From Crotophaga sulcirostris (lineage: Eukaryota > Chordata > Aves > Cuculiformes > Crotophagidae), in the NCBI GenBank assembly GCA_013397455.1, contig VYZB01000214.1, positions 152,731 through 216,730 on the forward strand: a DNA stretch of 64,000 nucleotides. Direction: 5' to 3'. The notes under the pieces are model-generated. The model did not search any database. It saw only the letters and a list, made by a program, of their open reading frames with translations, and was not told the DNA's origin. The position numbers and the translations under genes were made by a program. Below, piece after piece: positions 50,466 to 60,881 of this stretch (positions within the stretch are counted from its first letter, which is position 1; every line of letters begins with the position of its first letter).

Positions 50466-53400
50466 AGGCCAAGGTTTAGATACTTTTAAAGGTCTCTGCA
50501 GCCCACTTAATACCCCACTGGATCTTCTCACCTCCAGGAGCCACTCCTGCAGTGCTGATGCCCATGGCATCAGGAGGCACTTGCACCCATGAGTCAGAAT
50601 ACACTTGGGCTCCTCTCAGTGCAAAGGGGCACCTGGATCAGATGAGCCCAGCCATGGGCACAGCCCCGCTGATGGTGGCATTCACTGAAGGCAGCCAGTG
50701 CTTGAGCCAGACTGCCCAGCCCAGGCCTTCCTTTGCTAAACTCCACCACTCACACCCAGCGCCCCAGTACCTACCAGCACTGGGGGCTGTGGTGGCCCTG
50801 TGTCCCCCAAAGCACTGACAAGAATTCAGCACTGTTTTTCTAGTAAAAAGCAGCCACGGATTAAAACATCCCCTGCCGGAGTAAAGCAAACTGTTTCAGG
50901 GCAGTAGCATTTGGAAAGGATTTTGAAAGCATTTTTTTTCCACCTTGGAAAAGACACAAAGCCTTTTTGCATTTGGGGCATAGTAGTAGGCAAACAAGAT
51001 TTCTCTGGTATGAGCAGACTAAGAACAAACCAAGGGAGAGTGGTAACACTGCAGAGTCAGAAAGAAAAAGCCCAAGGGTAAGGCAAGCTCGGCTTAGCTG
51101 GCCCTGCCACCACTGCACAGGGCTCAGGCTGCTGCCAGTGCATGTCGAGCCCTGGGTAACCACCTCAGGTCAGTGCTGAAAGCTGTCCCCGAGATGTGTC
51201 TGGGCCTGAGTTTCACCCTCCCACCAGCTGACGATGCGCCGACAAATCGCGTTACCAGCACGCTGTCGTCTCCGGCTCCTGTGGAAAGCACTGACACGTC
51301 TCCAAAAAACTGCCATCCAGATTATAATGAAGGATGTGTTTATTTGCGTCTCATTCAAGTCCCCATTTGTCCTTTCTACAAACCAGTGTTCCTCAGCTTC
51401 AGGGCAGGCTCCAGCATGGCGAGAGCACAAGAGCAGTGTTGGGGCTGTCCAAGACACCCCCCCACATTCTCTTTAAAAACACAACTCCACGGTGAGGCAA
51501 CTGAACTGATGTTTTTATTATTGTTGTTTTTCCTCTCTAGGCAAATAAAGCCTCTGCACAAACCAGTTTGACACCAACTGGATTTTGCACTTCCCAAAGG
51601 AACCAGAGAAACCGGTTGGTGATGGGACAACCCCTCTACAACCACCACAGCCCTGGATGGGCACCTGCCCTGGCTTCCTGCACTCACAGAGGGGGCGGTG
51701 GCATCCACACCGTTTCATTGACCCCTTCCCCAGTTCTCTCCTTTTGATAAGGAATTTCAGGAGGTTTCCATGCAGGACAATGATTCCCTCACTGCTGTCT
51801 GCTGTGCCAGAGCTCTCCTTCAAACTTGGTCTGAAGTCCTTCTCCCTCAGCTCTTTCCAGGTGGGACAAACACTTTAATTGCAGGAATGGTCAAGACTAA
51901 GCAGGATTTGGTCTCATGGCTCCCAACAGAGAAGAGCCCATGGGGTTGATGGATTCATCAAGAAGGACCCATCAACCTCTCAGGGCAACGTGGAGTTGGC
52001 AGCAAAGCTAGTGGGGTCAGTATCCCTTTGGCCAGTCGGTTCAGCACCCTTTTGGCCCCTCACCATCCCAGGCTTCAGGCTAAGACATGGCCTCCTTCCC
52101 CACGTGAGTCTCTCCAGGAGCCACGTGAGAGGTGACAGCTCCAAGGGAGATTCCCCACTCCCAACTCATGAATGGCATAGGATGGGGTCCCCGTGGCAGG
52201 AGAGCTGGCTCTGTGCTCCCTGACATGCACAGCACACGCTGCTGCCTGTGAACAACGCGCGGCTGTGGGTCCCGGAGGTGCAACGTGCTGCAATGGAGAG
52301 AGCAGGAGCCTTGCCCACCACCCCATGCACTGCTATCCCTGGGAGATCCCTCCAGAAGGTCCTCATTACATGCAGAAGATGTTACACACATCCCAGCTCA
52401 GTACTTGAATCTACAAGGGCACCAGCAGCAGAGGACAGAGCTAAAGCTCAGGTGTTCCAAGTGCTGTGAGCCCAGCGTGGTTCCACACTCAACTGGACAT
52501 AAGGCCTCCGTGTCCTGTTTTTCATTCCAGAAGCTCATGACCTTCTTGCCCAGCCTCCTCCATAGTATTTTTGTTCTGACACACGCATGAGTAATACAGT
52601 AATAAAAGAACACTCCACTAAGATTCTGCCAGCCAGAGGAAGAGCGTCCAATGCCCCAGTTCAGCTGCCCAGTGGGAGGATGGAGCAGCAGAAGCAGGGT
52701 TCCTGCAGTGCACCCTTGCCCCCGGAGTAAGTCCAGGCAGGACAGCACATGCTCCCCAGCAAGAGTGGGAACCACCCAGAAGCAACTTTGGGGCTTTTGC
52801 TGAACTTCTTGACTGTTGCCCCAAAACATCCGAGATGTGACTCTGCCCAGAGCAGCTCACCCCTCTCCCCTGCTGCTCTGCCATGGCTGCTGAGCCCCAG
52901 GAGACGCCTTGGTTCCAGAGAAGCCAGTACAGGGCGTAAGCAGCTGAGTCAGCACCGAACCCTGTGGAGAAAGCACTGAGTCAGCTCTGCTGCGGGCACG
53001 AGCCAGCACTCCTCCCCTCTCCACACTCCTGGCAGCCTCACCCCAGCCCCTGGTAGCCCGCGTACAGGGAGAACATGAGCCCTCAAACACAGGAGCAGCC
53101 CATCGCTGTCCACAGCTCAGGGCCAGCTAACTTCATGTGAGGACGCAGGGGTTGTCCACAAACCTCTAGAAAAGGCTCCCAGCAGCAGGTGTTACCACCT
53201 CAGCTCAACGTGCTCCAGCTGGGAAAGGTGGCAAACGCAATGAGGAGGCCCCAGCTGGCCCAACCCTCTGCACTATGTGCTTCACAGCCATGGACAGGGA
53301 GAGTCAGCTGTCCTAGGCACCGCCTCTCTGTGTCTTCAAATCCTCTCCTCCACGTTGGGACGATGCTGCTCGGCCTCAGCCCAGCTGCCCAGGGCACTGC

Positions 53401-54927
53401 CTGGTGCTGGTGGCAGCAGCCACCACGTACTGGTGCCAGTGCTGGCTGTGGTTCTCCCAGCCTGGTGGGCAGCCCTGTCACCTGCACTCAGCCCTGGCTT
53501 GCAGCCTGCGAATGCCGGAGAGGAAGGACACAAAGGAGCAGTCACACATCATCCTGGTCCATATTTCTGCCCAGCATTGGTGAGAGATTTCCAAATGCTA
53601 CCTGGGGCAAGATCAAAACATGCGGGCGACGCCGAGATAGGTGGATGTGACACCCCAAAATGAACTTCACAGAGTTGTGGTGTTTTCGCCATCACTATGA
53701 ATCTTGCTGTTGTTGGGGGGGAAAAGGAGGAGGAAGAGAAGGAGAAGAGGGTTGGGGACAGAGGAGAGGAGGGAAGAGTAGGAAAAGCAATCATTGTTAC
53801 TTGCAGGGTCTGTGCCTCGATAACTCTCAGTGACAAAGCCTGATGGTGAAGGAGACAGGATTGTCCAGAGAAAGCACCTGCTTTTCCCCAGAACCCAGAC
53901 TGTCACAGCCCACTCCTGCCCACGGGCAGCCAGGCAGAGTCAGGCAGCACTGACAGGAGGATCAAAGCCAACAAGAGAAAGAGAGGGCTGGCCCCTGCAC
54001 AGAAGGGGAAATTGCCTCTCCCAAGCTGGAAAGCAGAAATTTGATTTCTCCTCCCTTACCCCAGCAGCTCCACTCCTCCAGGCCTGAATCTTGCTGCTGT
54101 CAAGACATTTCTGCACATCATTTTTGGTCTGTACTGCTTCCAACCCCTCTCAGAGACTTGCACATGTCTCATCCCTGATATTTTCCTGTTTTACTTCATA
54201 ACCACTTTGGTTTTCAAGTTTGGAATCTCCTGGAACAGCTGCACCCAATCCCGCTGACCTTATTTCCATTCAACCAGCATCTCTGACATGCATCACTAAG
54301 AGACTGTTCCAGTTCCAGAAATATTTACCACCTAATGAAGCTCGTGATGAGCAGGAGAGCTCCTGTCTCACTTGGAGGTGGTGCCCCTCACCCGCTGGTC
54401 AGGCCCAGGGCTGGAACACATCTCGTCACACTTCAAAGGCAAGGGACACAGGGAACTCCTGCTGCCCTGCCCCATGGTAACGTCCCTGGGTGCACGGCCC
54501 CCTCCCCAGCCAGGGAACACTCCTGGATGCTCAGAAGAGTTTGATGCAAGAGCCAGATCACCTCTCCTGCCAGGGCGACTCACTTCAGATCACACCTTTC
54601 CCCCTAACATTTCCAGCAGCGCAGATCCAAACAGATCTTTCTCTGTTGAAGAAGACACTGATGCTGGTACTCAAGGTGCCAACAGCTTGACTGCTTCTTC
54701 GCTTGAGTGTGGCCCCAGTGTCCTCCCCCTCAGCCTCTGTGTGTCCTTAGAGGCTGGGGAAGCCACTGCACAGAGGATCAGACCCGTATGTAAATCAGGG
54801 CAGTTCTCTCCCCAGCAGAGAACAGGCTTAGCTGTGCTGATGATAGGGTGCTTCTCCTGTTACTGGGAGAAGAGATCAACAGTGGGTTGATCTCAACATG
54901 TCATGCTTCCCAGCATGGAAACTGGGA
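50466..54927. other. Intergenic with a polypurine tract; no gene seen
   Basis: The frames at 51173-51878, 52398-52829, 53189-53663 and 54372-54890 overlap frames on the other strand and show no family motif. Polypurine sequence lies at 53715-53786. Confidence 0.45.
53715..53786. repeat. Polypurine tract
   Basis: The plus strand has 37 uninterrupted purines at 53715-53751, starting gggggggaaaaggaggagg. A further purine-rich stretch to 53786 has only a few pyrimidines. Confidence 0.9.
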
Positions 54928-55381
54928 TCATTGAATCATGGAATGGCTTGTCTTGGAAGGGACCTCAGAGCCCATCCAGTTCCACCCCCTGCCATGGGCA
55001 GGGACACCTCCCACTGGATCAGGGGGCTCCAAGCCCCATCCAACCTGGCCTGGAACACCTCCAGGGATGGGGCAGCCACCACTGCTCTGGGCAACCTGGG
55101 CCAGGACCTCACCAGCCTCATGGGAAAACATTTTTCCCTAAGATTGCATCTCAATCTCCCCTCTTTCAGCTGAAAACCCTTCCCCCTCATCCTGTCCCTG
55201 CACTCCCTGATCAAGAGCCCCTCCCCAGCTTTCCTGGAGCCCCTTTCAGCACTGGCGGCTGCTCTAAGGTCTCCCCACAGCCTTTTCTTTTCCAGGCTGA
55301 ACAACCCCACCTCTCTCAGCCTGTCCTTGGATGGGAGGTGCTCCAGCCCTCGGATCATCTCCATGGCCTCCTCTGGACTCA
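54928..55381 (-). mobile_element. CR1 LINE 3' fragment, ATTCTATG-tail type
   Basis: Tail cattgaatcatggaatgg. The minus frame 54936-55394 stays open and encodes EAMEMIRGLEHLPSKDRLRE, FSLEKKRLWGDLRAAASAER and LEVFQARLDGAWSPLIQWEV. Confidence 0.94.
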
Positions 55382-56468
55382 TGGATCCATGCACTGCCTA
55401 TGCTGGGATCATCAGCACGAGTGGGAGAGCAGAGCTGGAAGAAGGTGGCAGCAACAGAAAAGAGCTTGGTGAGAAGCTGCCTACAAGTGTCTCTAGACTT
55501 ACCAGCCACTTTCCCTGAGTTGGGATGGGACACCATCCAGCAGGGCAAGCTGTGGGGCACACGCCCCACTGCAGAGTGGTAATGGCACACATGCAAGAGG
55601 CAAAGCACATTAGCATAGCTTGGAGGAAAATGATCTGTTCTTCCTGAATGGGAAGCAAACAGGTGTTTTACCCTAGATCCTCCAGTCTAGCTGTAGGCAA
55701 ACCAAGCACAGCCATCTCGTGCCCCTCCACGCTGGGTGCTGAGGCCATGGTGTTTGGAGAAACAAAGATCCCGTCTCTTCATAGGATGAAAGAGGGCAAA
55801 CTTTCCCCCAGGCAGGCAGCATCTGATAGACCTCAAACCAGCCTGTTTAGCCAGACACCCACACGAGTTTCTCAACCTATTTGTCACCGCAGCGAGCACA
55901 GCGCAGCTCCTACCTCAGAGGTTACTTAGGTCACCAGTGGGCTCGTCACTGACACTTAATGGAAAAATTAGAGAAGTAAAGAGTTACCATGGAAAGTGTT
56001 TTCATTAACAATGCAAACCACATGCTTGCTAGAGTTCAGATGCAGAAACACAGCAGATGCCTTGTGTCTATTTCTGGGTAGGTTTGCCCAATGGAGGGGG
56101 CTCTGACAAAGGCAATTCGAGTTCATTAGTTCTGCTTTCTCAGGAACAGATAAGTCAGTCTGTTGCTTTCAAGAGGAATTCAATTATATTAATTAGGTAC
56201 CAAGAGGAAGTCCTTCCTCTTCAGAGAGCTGCAAGAAAAGCAATGTTTTGCAGGCACCTGCTACACCTCTGTCCTGGGTTACCTTCAGCCAAGATGAGCC
56301 AACAACCACGTCCTCACCTAATGCTGCATCAATATCGTTGGCTATTCATTATAGAGTTCAGCCAGCACACGTGAGCAAAGACATCCTTTTTTTTTAGTCC
56401 ATCCTTTCTATCACGAACTCTGGTGCCAGGTAGATCAAGTTGTCATCATGTTTCAAAGACTTAAGAGT
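55382..56468. other. Intergenic, no gene seen
   Basis: Unique DNA; short frames without motifs. Confidence 0.5.
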
Positions 56469-56931
56469 CATAGAATCATAAATTGTAGAATGGTTTGGGC
56501 TGGAAGGGATCTTAAAGCCCATCCAGTTCCACCCCCTGCCATGGGCAGGGACACTTCCCATTGGATCAGGGGGCTCAAGACCTCATCCAACCTGGCCTTG
56601 AACGCTTCCAGAGAGGGAGCAGCCACAACTTCCTCAGGCAACCTGTTCCAGTGTCTCACCACCCTCATTGTGAAGAATTTCTTCCTAATGCCCAATTTAA
56701 ATGTCCCCTCTTCCAGTTTAAAACTATTCCCCTTCATCCTATCACTACAAGCCCTTGTAAAAAGCCCCTCCCCAGCTTTCTTGTAGGCCCCCTTCAGGTA
56801 CTGGAAGGCCACTATGAGGTCTCCTAGAAGCCTTCTCTTCTCCAGGCTGAACAAGCACAACTCTCTCAGCCTGTCCTCATAGCAGAGGTGCTCCAGCCCT
56901 TGGATCATCTTCACAGCCCTCCTCTGGACTT
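56469..56931 (-). mobile_element. CR1 LINE 3' fragment, ATTCTATG-tail type
   Basis: Tail catagaatcataaattgtag (one octamer diverged). The open minus frame at 56468-56914 encodes [40 protein letters not shown] and FKLGIRKKFFTMRVVRHWNR. It shares features of both tail groups and may be a separate subfamily. Confidence 0.94.
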
Positions 56932-59150
56932 AAGGGTGAGCATCACTAAATCATCCGCTTTGGGAACTGGATTTTAGGGCAGTGGGTGGACTCCCTCCAT
57001 TAACCTCCTGCTGTAGGAAGTGTGTGCACACCCAGCTATGGAGAGATGTGGCACCAGGCCCTGCAGCCAGGGAAGAGCCCTGCAATTACTGAGGACTCGC
57101 TGGGGATGACGCACGTCAGCCAACCTGCAACGCTGCAGGGAGTAAGGGACAAGGGAGGGGAGCTGGGGGAGAAAATGTTGCAGAGCAAGGTCTTAATGTC
57201 ACTTTGATTAAAGAACTGGGCTCTGAGTGGAGTTATTGCTCACCCAGCCACTCCCTCCAATGCTCTATAATTGTAGGTGTGCAAGCACTACCTGTGTGAT
57301 GGAGATGCAGCAACTACAGAGCACTTCAACACTTTCACAGCTCAGCAGTTTGCTGTGGAGCTGAGACAGAACAAAAATCAGCAGGGCAATATTTCCCCCC
57401 CCTGCTAAGGGTCTCCAGGGAGCTCACAGGACACAGGCAGCTTCTCAGAGCAGAGCAATTCAACAGGGAGCAGGGCCAATAGCAGCGGAGGTGGGGGAAG
57501 GCACAGCCCTGCTCCTCCTCGGGCAGGCAAACAAGGCACTGGAGGAAAGGCAGGCACAATTCAGTGCTGGGATCCAATCACGGTTCAAAGGGTATTAAAA
57601 AAAAAAAAAGTCTACAAACCACTTAAACTGCCATAAAAAAAAAAATCAAACTTCAGCCAAAGCTGGGGCTCCAGGGCCAAAGCAAGCCTCCCTGACCAGT
57701 TGTATTTTGCTATCGCTGTCTTCAAAATACTGACTGAACATTTAATCCAGCCTCTTCCCTTGCTTTCACAGCCTCACAGAGGAAGAGGAGAGTGGGCAGG
57801 TTGGAGACAATTCCAGGAACATGTTGTTCTCTCCTCCTCATCCTGCCAGCAACCACTCTGCCCTGCATAAAAGCTGAAGAAACACAACAGAAGAGGAGAG
57901 GTTAGGGACAGGCTCCTGAAACACCTCCTTAGATGTATTGGGGAGTTACCTCTGCTCAATCAGACTCATTTTTAAAGGAAAACAAAAGGCAGGGCAGAGA
58001 TCCCTGAAGAGGAAGCAACGCCACAGGAGCAGGGTCAGGGCAGGCTGAAGACAAAGAATGAACTATTCCTCCCCCTCCACTGGTCCTGGGCCATTTCACT
58101 TAAAACTCAGAGTAGGATGGTGGAAACCTCGAACCACATAGAACAGGATGCTGGTATTGGTGCTTTGCTTACAGGAGGCTGGATGGAAGCTGGGGTCAAA
58201 GCAGCAGATTGGTGCTAAAAGGGTTTAGATGTTGTCAGTAGTCAGAGTCTCCTGGAGCCTCTTAAGATCATCTTAGCACAGACTAAAAAGTTCCTCTTCC
58301 CCAACAGGCCCACAAAATACATCTTAATGGGAGAAGACTACAGAAACAGCTTCAGAGGGGTTTTGGTCCCCACTTCAGGCAACCTTGGTTTGTTATTCCA
58401 GGTAAGTCTCATGGCACAACTCTGTCCCATCCATCTTAGAACTTCCTGCATCCACCCAAGCTGACAATCCTCCAAGTGACTCCCGAAGCCCTCCCTGAGC
58501 CACAGAAACAACTACATGAAGGAGATAAGAAGAATGAGGCAAAAAGAGTCACTAAGTGAAAAATTTTTATTTAAAAAACCTGATGGTCTAAACCAAAAGT
58601 CGGGGCAGCAGGAAGTGCTGAGAATGATCATGGGCGCAAGGTTAAAAATCTTTGCGAACGTACCATTAAAGTGATGCATTGCAGGTTAAGGGAAACAACA
58701 GGACTGAACAAGAGGGGAGAACAACTGTACCACCCATGGGACCCTTGTTAAAGTGCTTGATTTTTCACAAGGTGACCTTGTCCTGTCTGCCAGGACTCGC
58801 AGGCAGGCACAAACATCTGCCTCGTACTGAGCTACCAGCCAACACAACTAAAAGCTTCAAGCTAAACACAGAGGGGCAGCCTGCTCTTTGGAGCCATTTC
58901 CAAAATAACCCCATAGGCATCAGAAAGAACAACACTTACAGTCTTGCCTGGACCCGTGTCTAAAAATCTCCAAAAATAGCTCCCACTTCCCCTTTGAAAA
59001 ACACTGTGGTTCCCAATGCCTCACAGGAACTCTGCTGCTGCTCAGAGAAGCCACAAAATAAGTGAACAGCCCAGAACTGATATATAAGCACATCTGGGCT
59101 AGCTGAGCATGGCCTTATGGAGAAGAAAAAAAGAAAGATTTTAAACAGCA
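56932..59150. other. Intergenic, downstream flank of METRNL
   Basis: No repeats recognised apart from A runs near 57597-57609 and 57637-57646. The part 58566-59150 could belong to a long METRNL 3' UTR if the distal polyadenylation signal is used. Confidence 0.45.
58566..58571 (-). terminator. Candidate distal polyadenylation signal
   Basis: Minus-strand AATAAA about 1.2 kb past the METRNL stop, followed by a T-rich element (gactctttttgcc). It could end a long 3' UTR isoform or be a chance hexamer. Confidence 0.25.
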
Positions 59151-59169
59151 TGTGTCAAATCCAGGGACC

Positions 59170-59175
59170 TTTATT
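59170..59175 (-). terminator. Candidate polyadenylation signal AATAAA
   Basis: Minus-strand AATAAA, 615 bases past the METRNL stop. A CA lies about 20 bases downstream, followed by a T-rich element (ctttctttttttcttc), so the hexamer, cleavage site and downstream element are in the usual order. I rank it first of three. Confidence 0.45.
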
Positions 59176-59486
59176 TCTCTGGAACGGAAAGAATTTACCA
59201 GCCTGGACAAAAAATTGCAGGTGGCGATTGTACATTCTTTCAAACAAACAAAAAAAAAAGAACAGACACACAAGAGTTTGGCTCCATAAATTTCTGTCGT
59301 AAGAAACAACTCTGAATTGTACATCAAGCTTTTTACAAAGCATCAATGTTAAGATGGTTTACAGTGTTCTACCACATACTTGGCCATTGATACAGATAAG
59401 CCATACCAAATGCTACATCAGTTTAAGACAACTTTAAAAATTAGTATTAAAAAGATACAAAGGCAGGTTGGCTTTCATTTGGGTTT

Positions 59487-59492
59487 TTTATT
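59487..59492 (-). terminator. Candidate proximal polyadenylation signal
   Basis: Minus-strand AATAAA about 300 bases past the METRNL stop, with a T-rich stretch (tttgtatctttttaa) some 35 bases further on. It could give a short 3' UTR form. Confidence 0.3.
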
Positions 59493-59789
59493 AAGACATG
59501 GGAGTTTTCTTTGTTTGTTTTCCTAAGGAAGTTACTAAAAAAATATAATAACTTAATTCATAAGGACAAGATTGGTTAAAAATCCAGCCTTGTTTGCTTG
59601 GCAGCCTCCTAAGCTCGTACCTCTGTTGCTTCCATCAGCCTAACGGCACCGCAGGCTGCAGCCCTGTCCTGTGGGGCCTCAGCCTGCACTCCAGATCCAT
59701 CTCTCACCATTTTTGTTCAGAGTTCTGACCACGGCCAGGAAATATTCCCAGCCAAATGCTAAAAGCGATCTTCAGCCAAACAGGGGATT

Positions 59790-60106
59790 TCAATCAGGGC
59801 CAATTTCGCATGGGTTTAGCCCTTTGTCTTTTGCTTCTTTGTACATCCTTTGGAAGTCTTTAAAACGAGGGGCACAGCCTAACCTGGCCTCCCCAAAGTG
59901 CATGCGTCCCGTGAAAAGGAAGTCTCCATCTCCTGGCTTCACCCCACACTCCAGCAGGGTCTTTATTTGTCCTCGCCAGTTCCCACTCTCCCCTGTGAGC
60001 TGAAAGACTTTGCTCTTCTGCCTGTACAGTTTGTTGACACCAACATGAATGATGGATTCTTGCTCTTCTGCCTCGTTCGTTACATCTTGAATAGAACCCC
60101 TGATCA
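59790..60106 (-). CDS. METRNL: METRNL (meteorin-like) last coding exon
   Basis: The exon encodes the C-terminal 104 residues plus a split first codon of meteorin-like, a secreted cytokine-type glycoprotein of about 300 residues. In mammals it is linked to adipose thermogenesis, immune modulation and tissue repair. Visible family signatures are IRGSIQ near the start, LYRQKSKVF, RTLLECG-like KTLLECGVKPG, then FLFTGRMHFGEARLGCAP, RFKDFQRMY and the terminal LNPCEIGPD before TGA. Cysteines in ECG, LGC and NPC match the conserved meteorin-family positions. The exon begins after a good acceptor (ttctgtttgcag) in phase 1, with the V codon split from the exon upstream. The open frame continues into the intron to 60218, but that part does not look like METRNL. 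The paralogue METRN is less likely, because the motif wording is that of METRNL. Identification is from remembered family knowledge, not a search. Confidence 0.95.
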
Positions 60107-60821
60107 CTGCAAACAGAAAAAGGGCATCAGGAAGAGTTACCCAAAACCCCTCTGGAAGAACCAAGTCCAAACTCAGCCTCATGCAACCAGGCAGCTCAAG
60201 AGGAACTGATTTCACCACAGCAGCCCCAGGTTTGGTCCTTTGTTATTTTTAGGATTAAGTTTCTACCAGTAACCTCGAGCATATATTTGCATTTGTTACA
60301 TATCATGTTTGTAACCTGTCCAGTAAAGGACATCCACATATTAAATTTAAATGCAAAAATAATTACATCAAAAAATAGCATCAATCATGATAGAGTTCTA
60401 CCAACAAGATACATGCTTAAAGCTCCCTGACAAAGTACTCTCTGTTCTTCAGCCATTACAGATACCAGCTAATAACAATTTCCCCTTTGAAAAGGGGAGC
60501 ACAGAGAATTATTGAAACTTCTGGTCTTTTGTCAACAGTCTGTTTTAAGGCAGTAACTAAATGCATTGCTAGATGCACTCAACTCTCTGAAGTTCTGCTT
60601 CCACTATGGATGCTGGGTCATTCTCTCTCCACCCTAGGGAAGTGCCAGAAGGGCACATGGCTTTGAGGTCCTTCACACTGTATCCTCCTCCCTCTCCCAT
60701 GCCCACAGCCCCTTCAGACCAGATTTATTGCTGGTGGAAGGTGCCAAGCACAAGCAGTGTACATTAGTGTTTATGGATGCCATTCTAGTGAGGCACCCCA
60801 GAGGGGGAAGCAACAACTCAC
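60107..60821 (-). other. METRNL: METRNL last intron
   Basis: GT-AG intron of 715 bases, phase 1, between the 60-base exon and the last coding exon. The donor is gtgagttg and the acceptor ttctgtttgcag. I see no repeat element and no second coding exon within it. Confidence 0.9.
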
Positions 60822-60881
60822 CAAAATCACTAGTGCAGACAGCCAAGAGGACTTCTGTGTCACTGCACGGTCGGCAGGGAG
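60822..60881 (-). CDS. METRNL: METRNL penultimate coding exon (60 bases)
   Basis: This small symmetric exon is too short to stand out as an open frame. Read on the minus strand it gives a split codon, then PCRPCSDTEVLLAVCTSDF, then the first base of the codon completed by the last exon. PCRPCSDTE and the CTSDF end are the METRNL segment just before the RGSIQ motif. Both introns are phase 1 (2 + 57 + 1 bases), so skipping it would keep the frame but remove 20 residues with three cysteines. The acceptor is ccctttctctccag with a good pyrimidine tract, and the donor is g|gtgagttg, close to consensus. It lies 715 bases upstream of the last exon in transcription order. The split upstream codon would give Ala if the preceding exon ends in G, as expected for the family. 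Confidence 0.93.

Larger units (their letters stand above)
59151..59789 (-). other. METRNL: METRNL 3' UTR (probable extent)
   Basis: Non-coding sequence directly after the METRNL stop codon. The left boundary is set by the best polyadenylation signal, AATAAA on the minus strand at 59170-59175. It is followed about 20 bases later by a CA dinucleotide and then a T-rich stretch. The region is A+T-rich and repeat-free, as expected for a 3' UTR. A proximal signal at 59487-59492 and a distal one at 58566-58571 would give shorter or longer forms. Confidence 0.45.

Noticed and set aside
53189..53663. 153- and 128-codon plus-strand frames
   Set aside because: Two different plus frames are open over the same bases as well as a minus frame; a G+C-rich chance event is more likely.
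54372..54890. 172-codon plus-strand frame
   Set aside because: No motif, it overlaps frames on both strands, and no transcript signals are visible.
60107..60218. Extended start of the METRNL last-exon frame
   Set aside because: A good acceptor and the METRNL alignment place the exon start at 60106. The extra residues are intronic.
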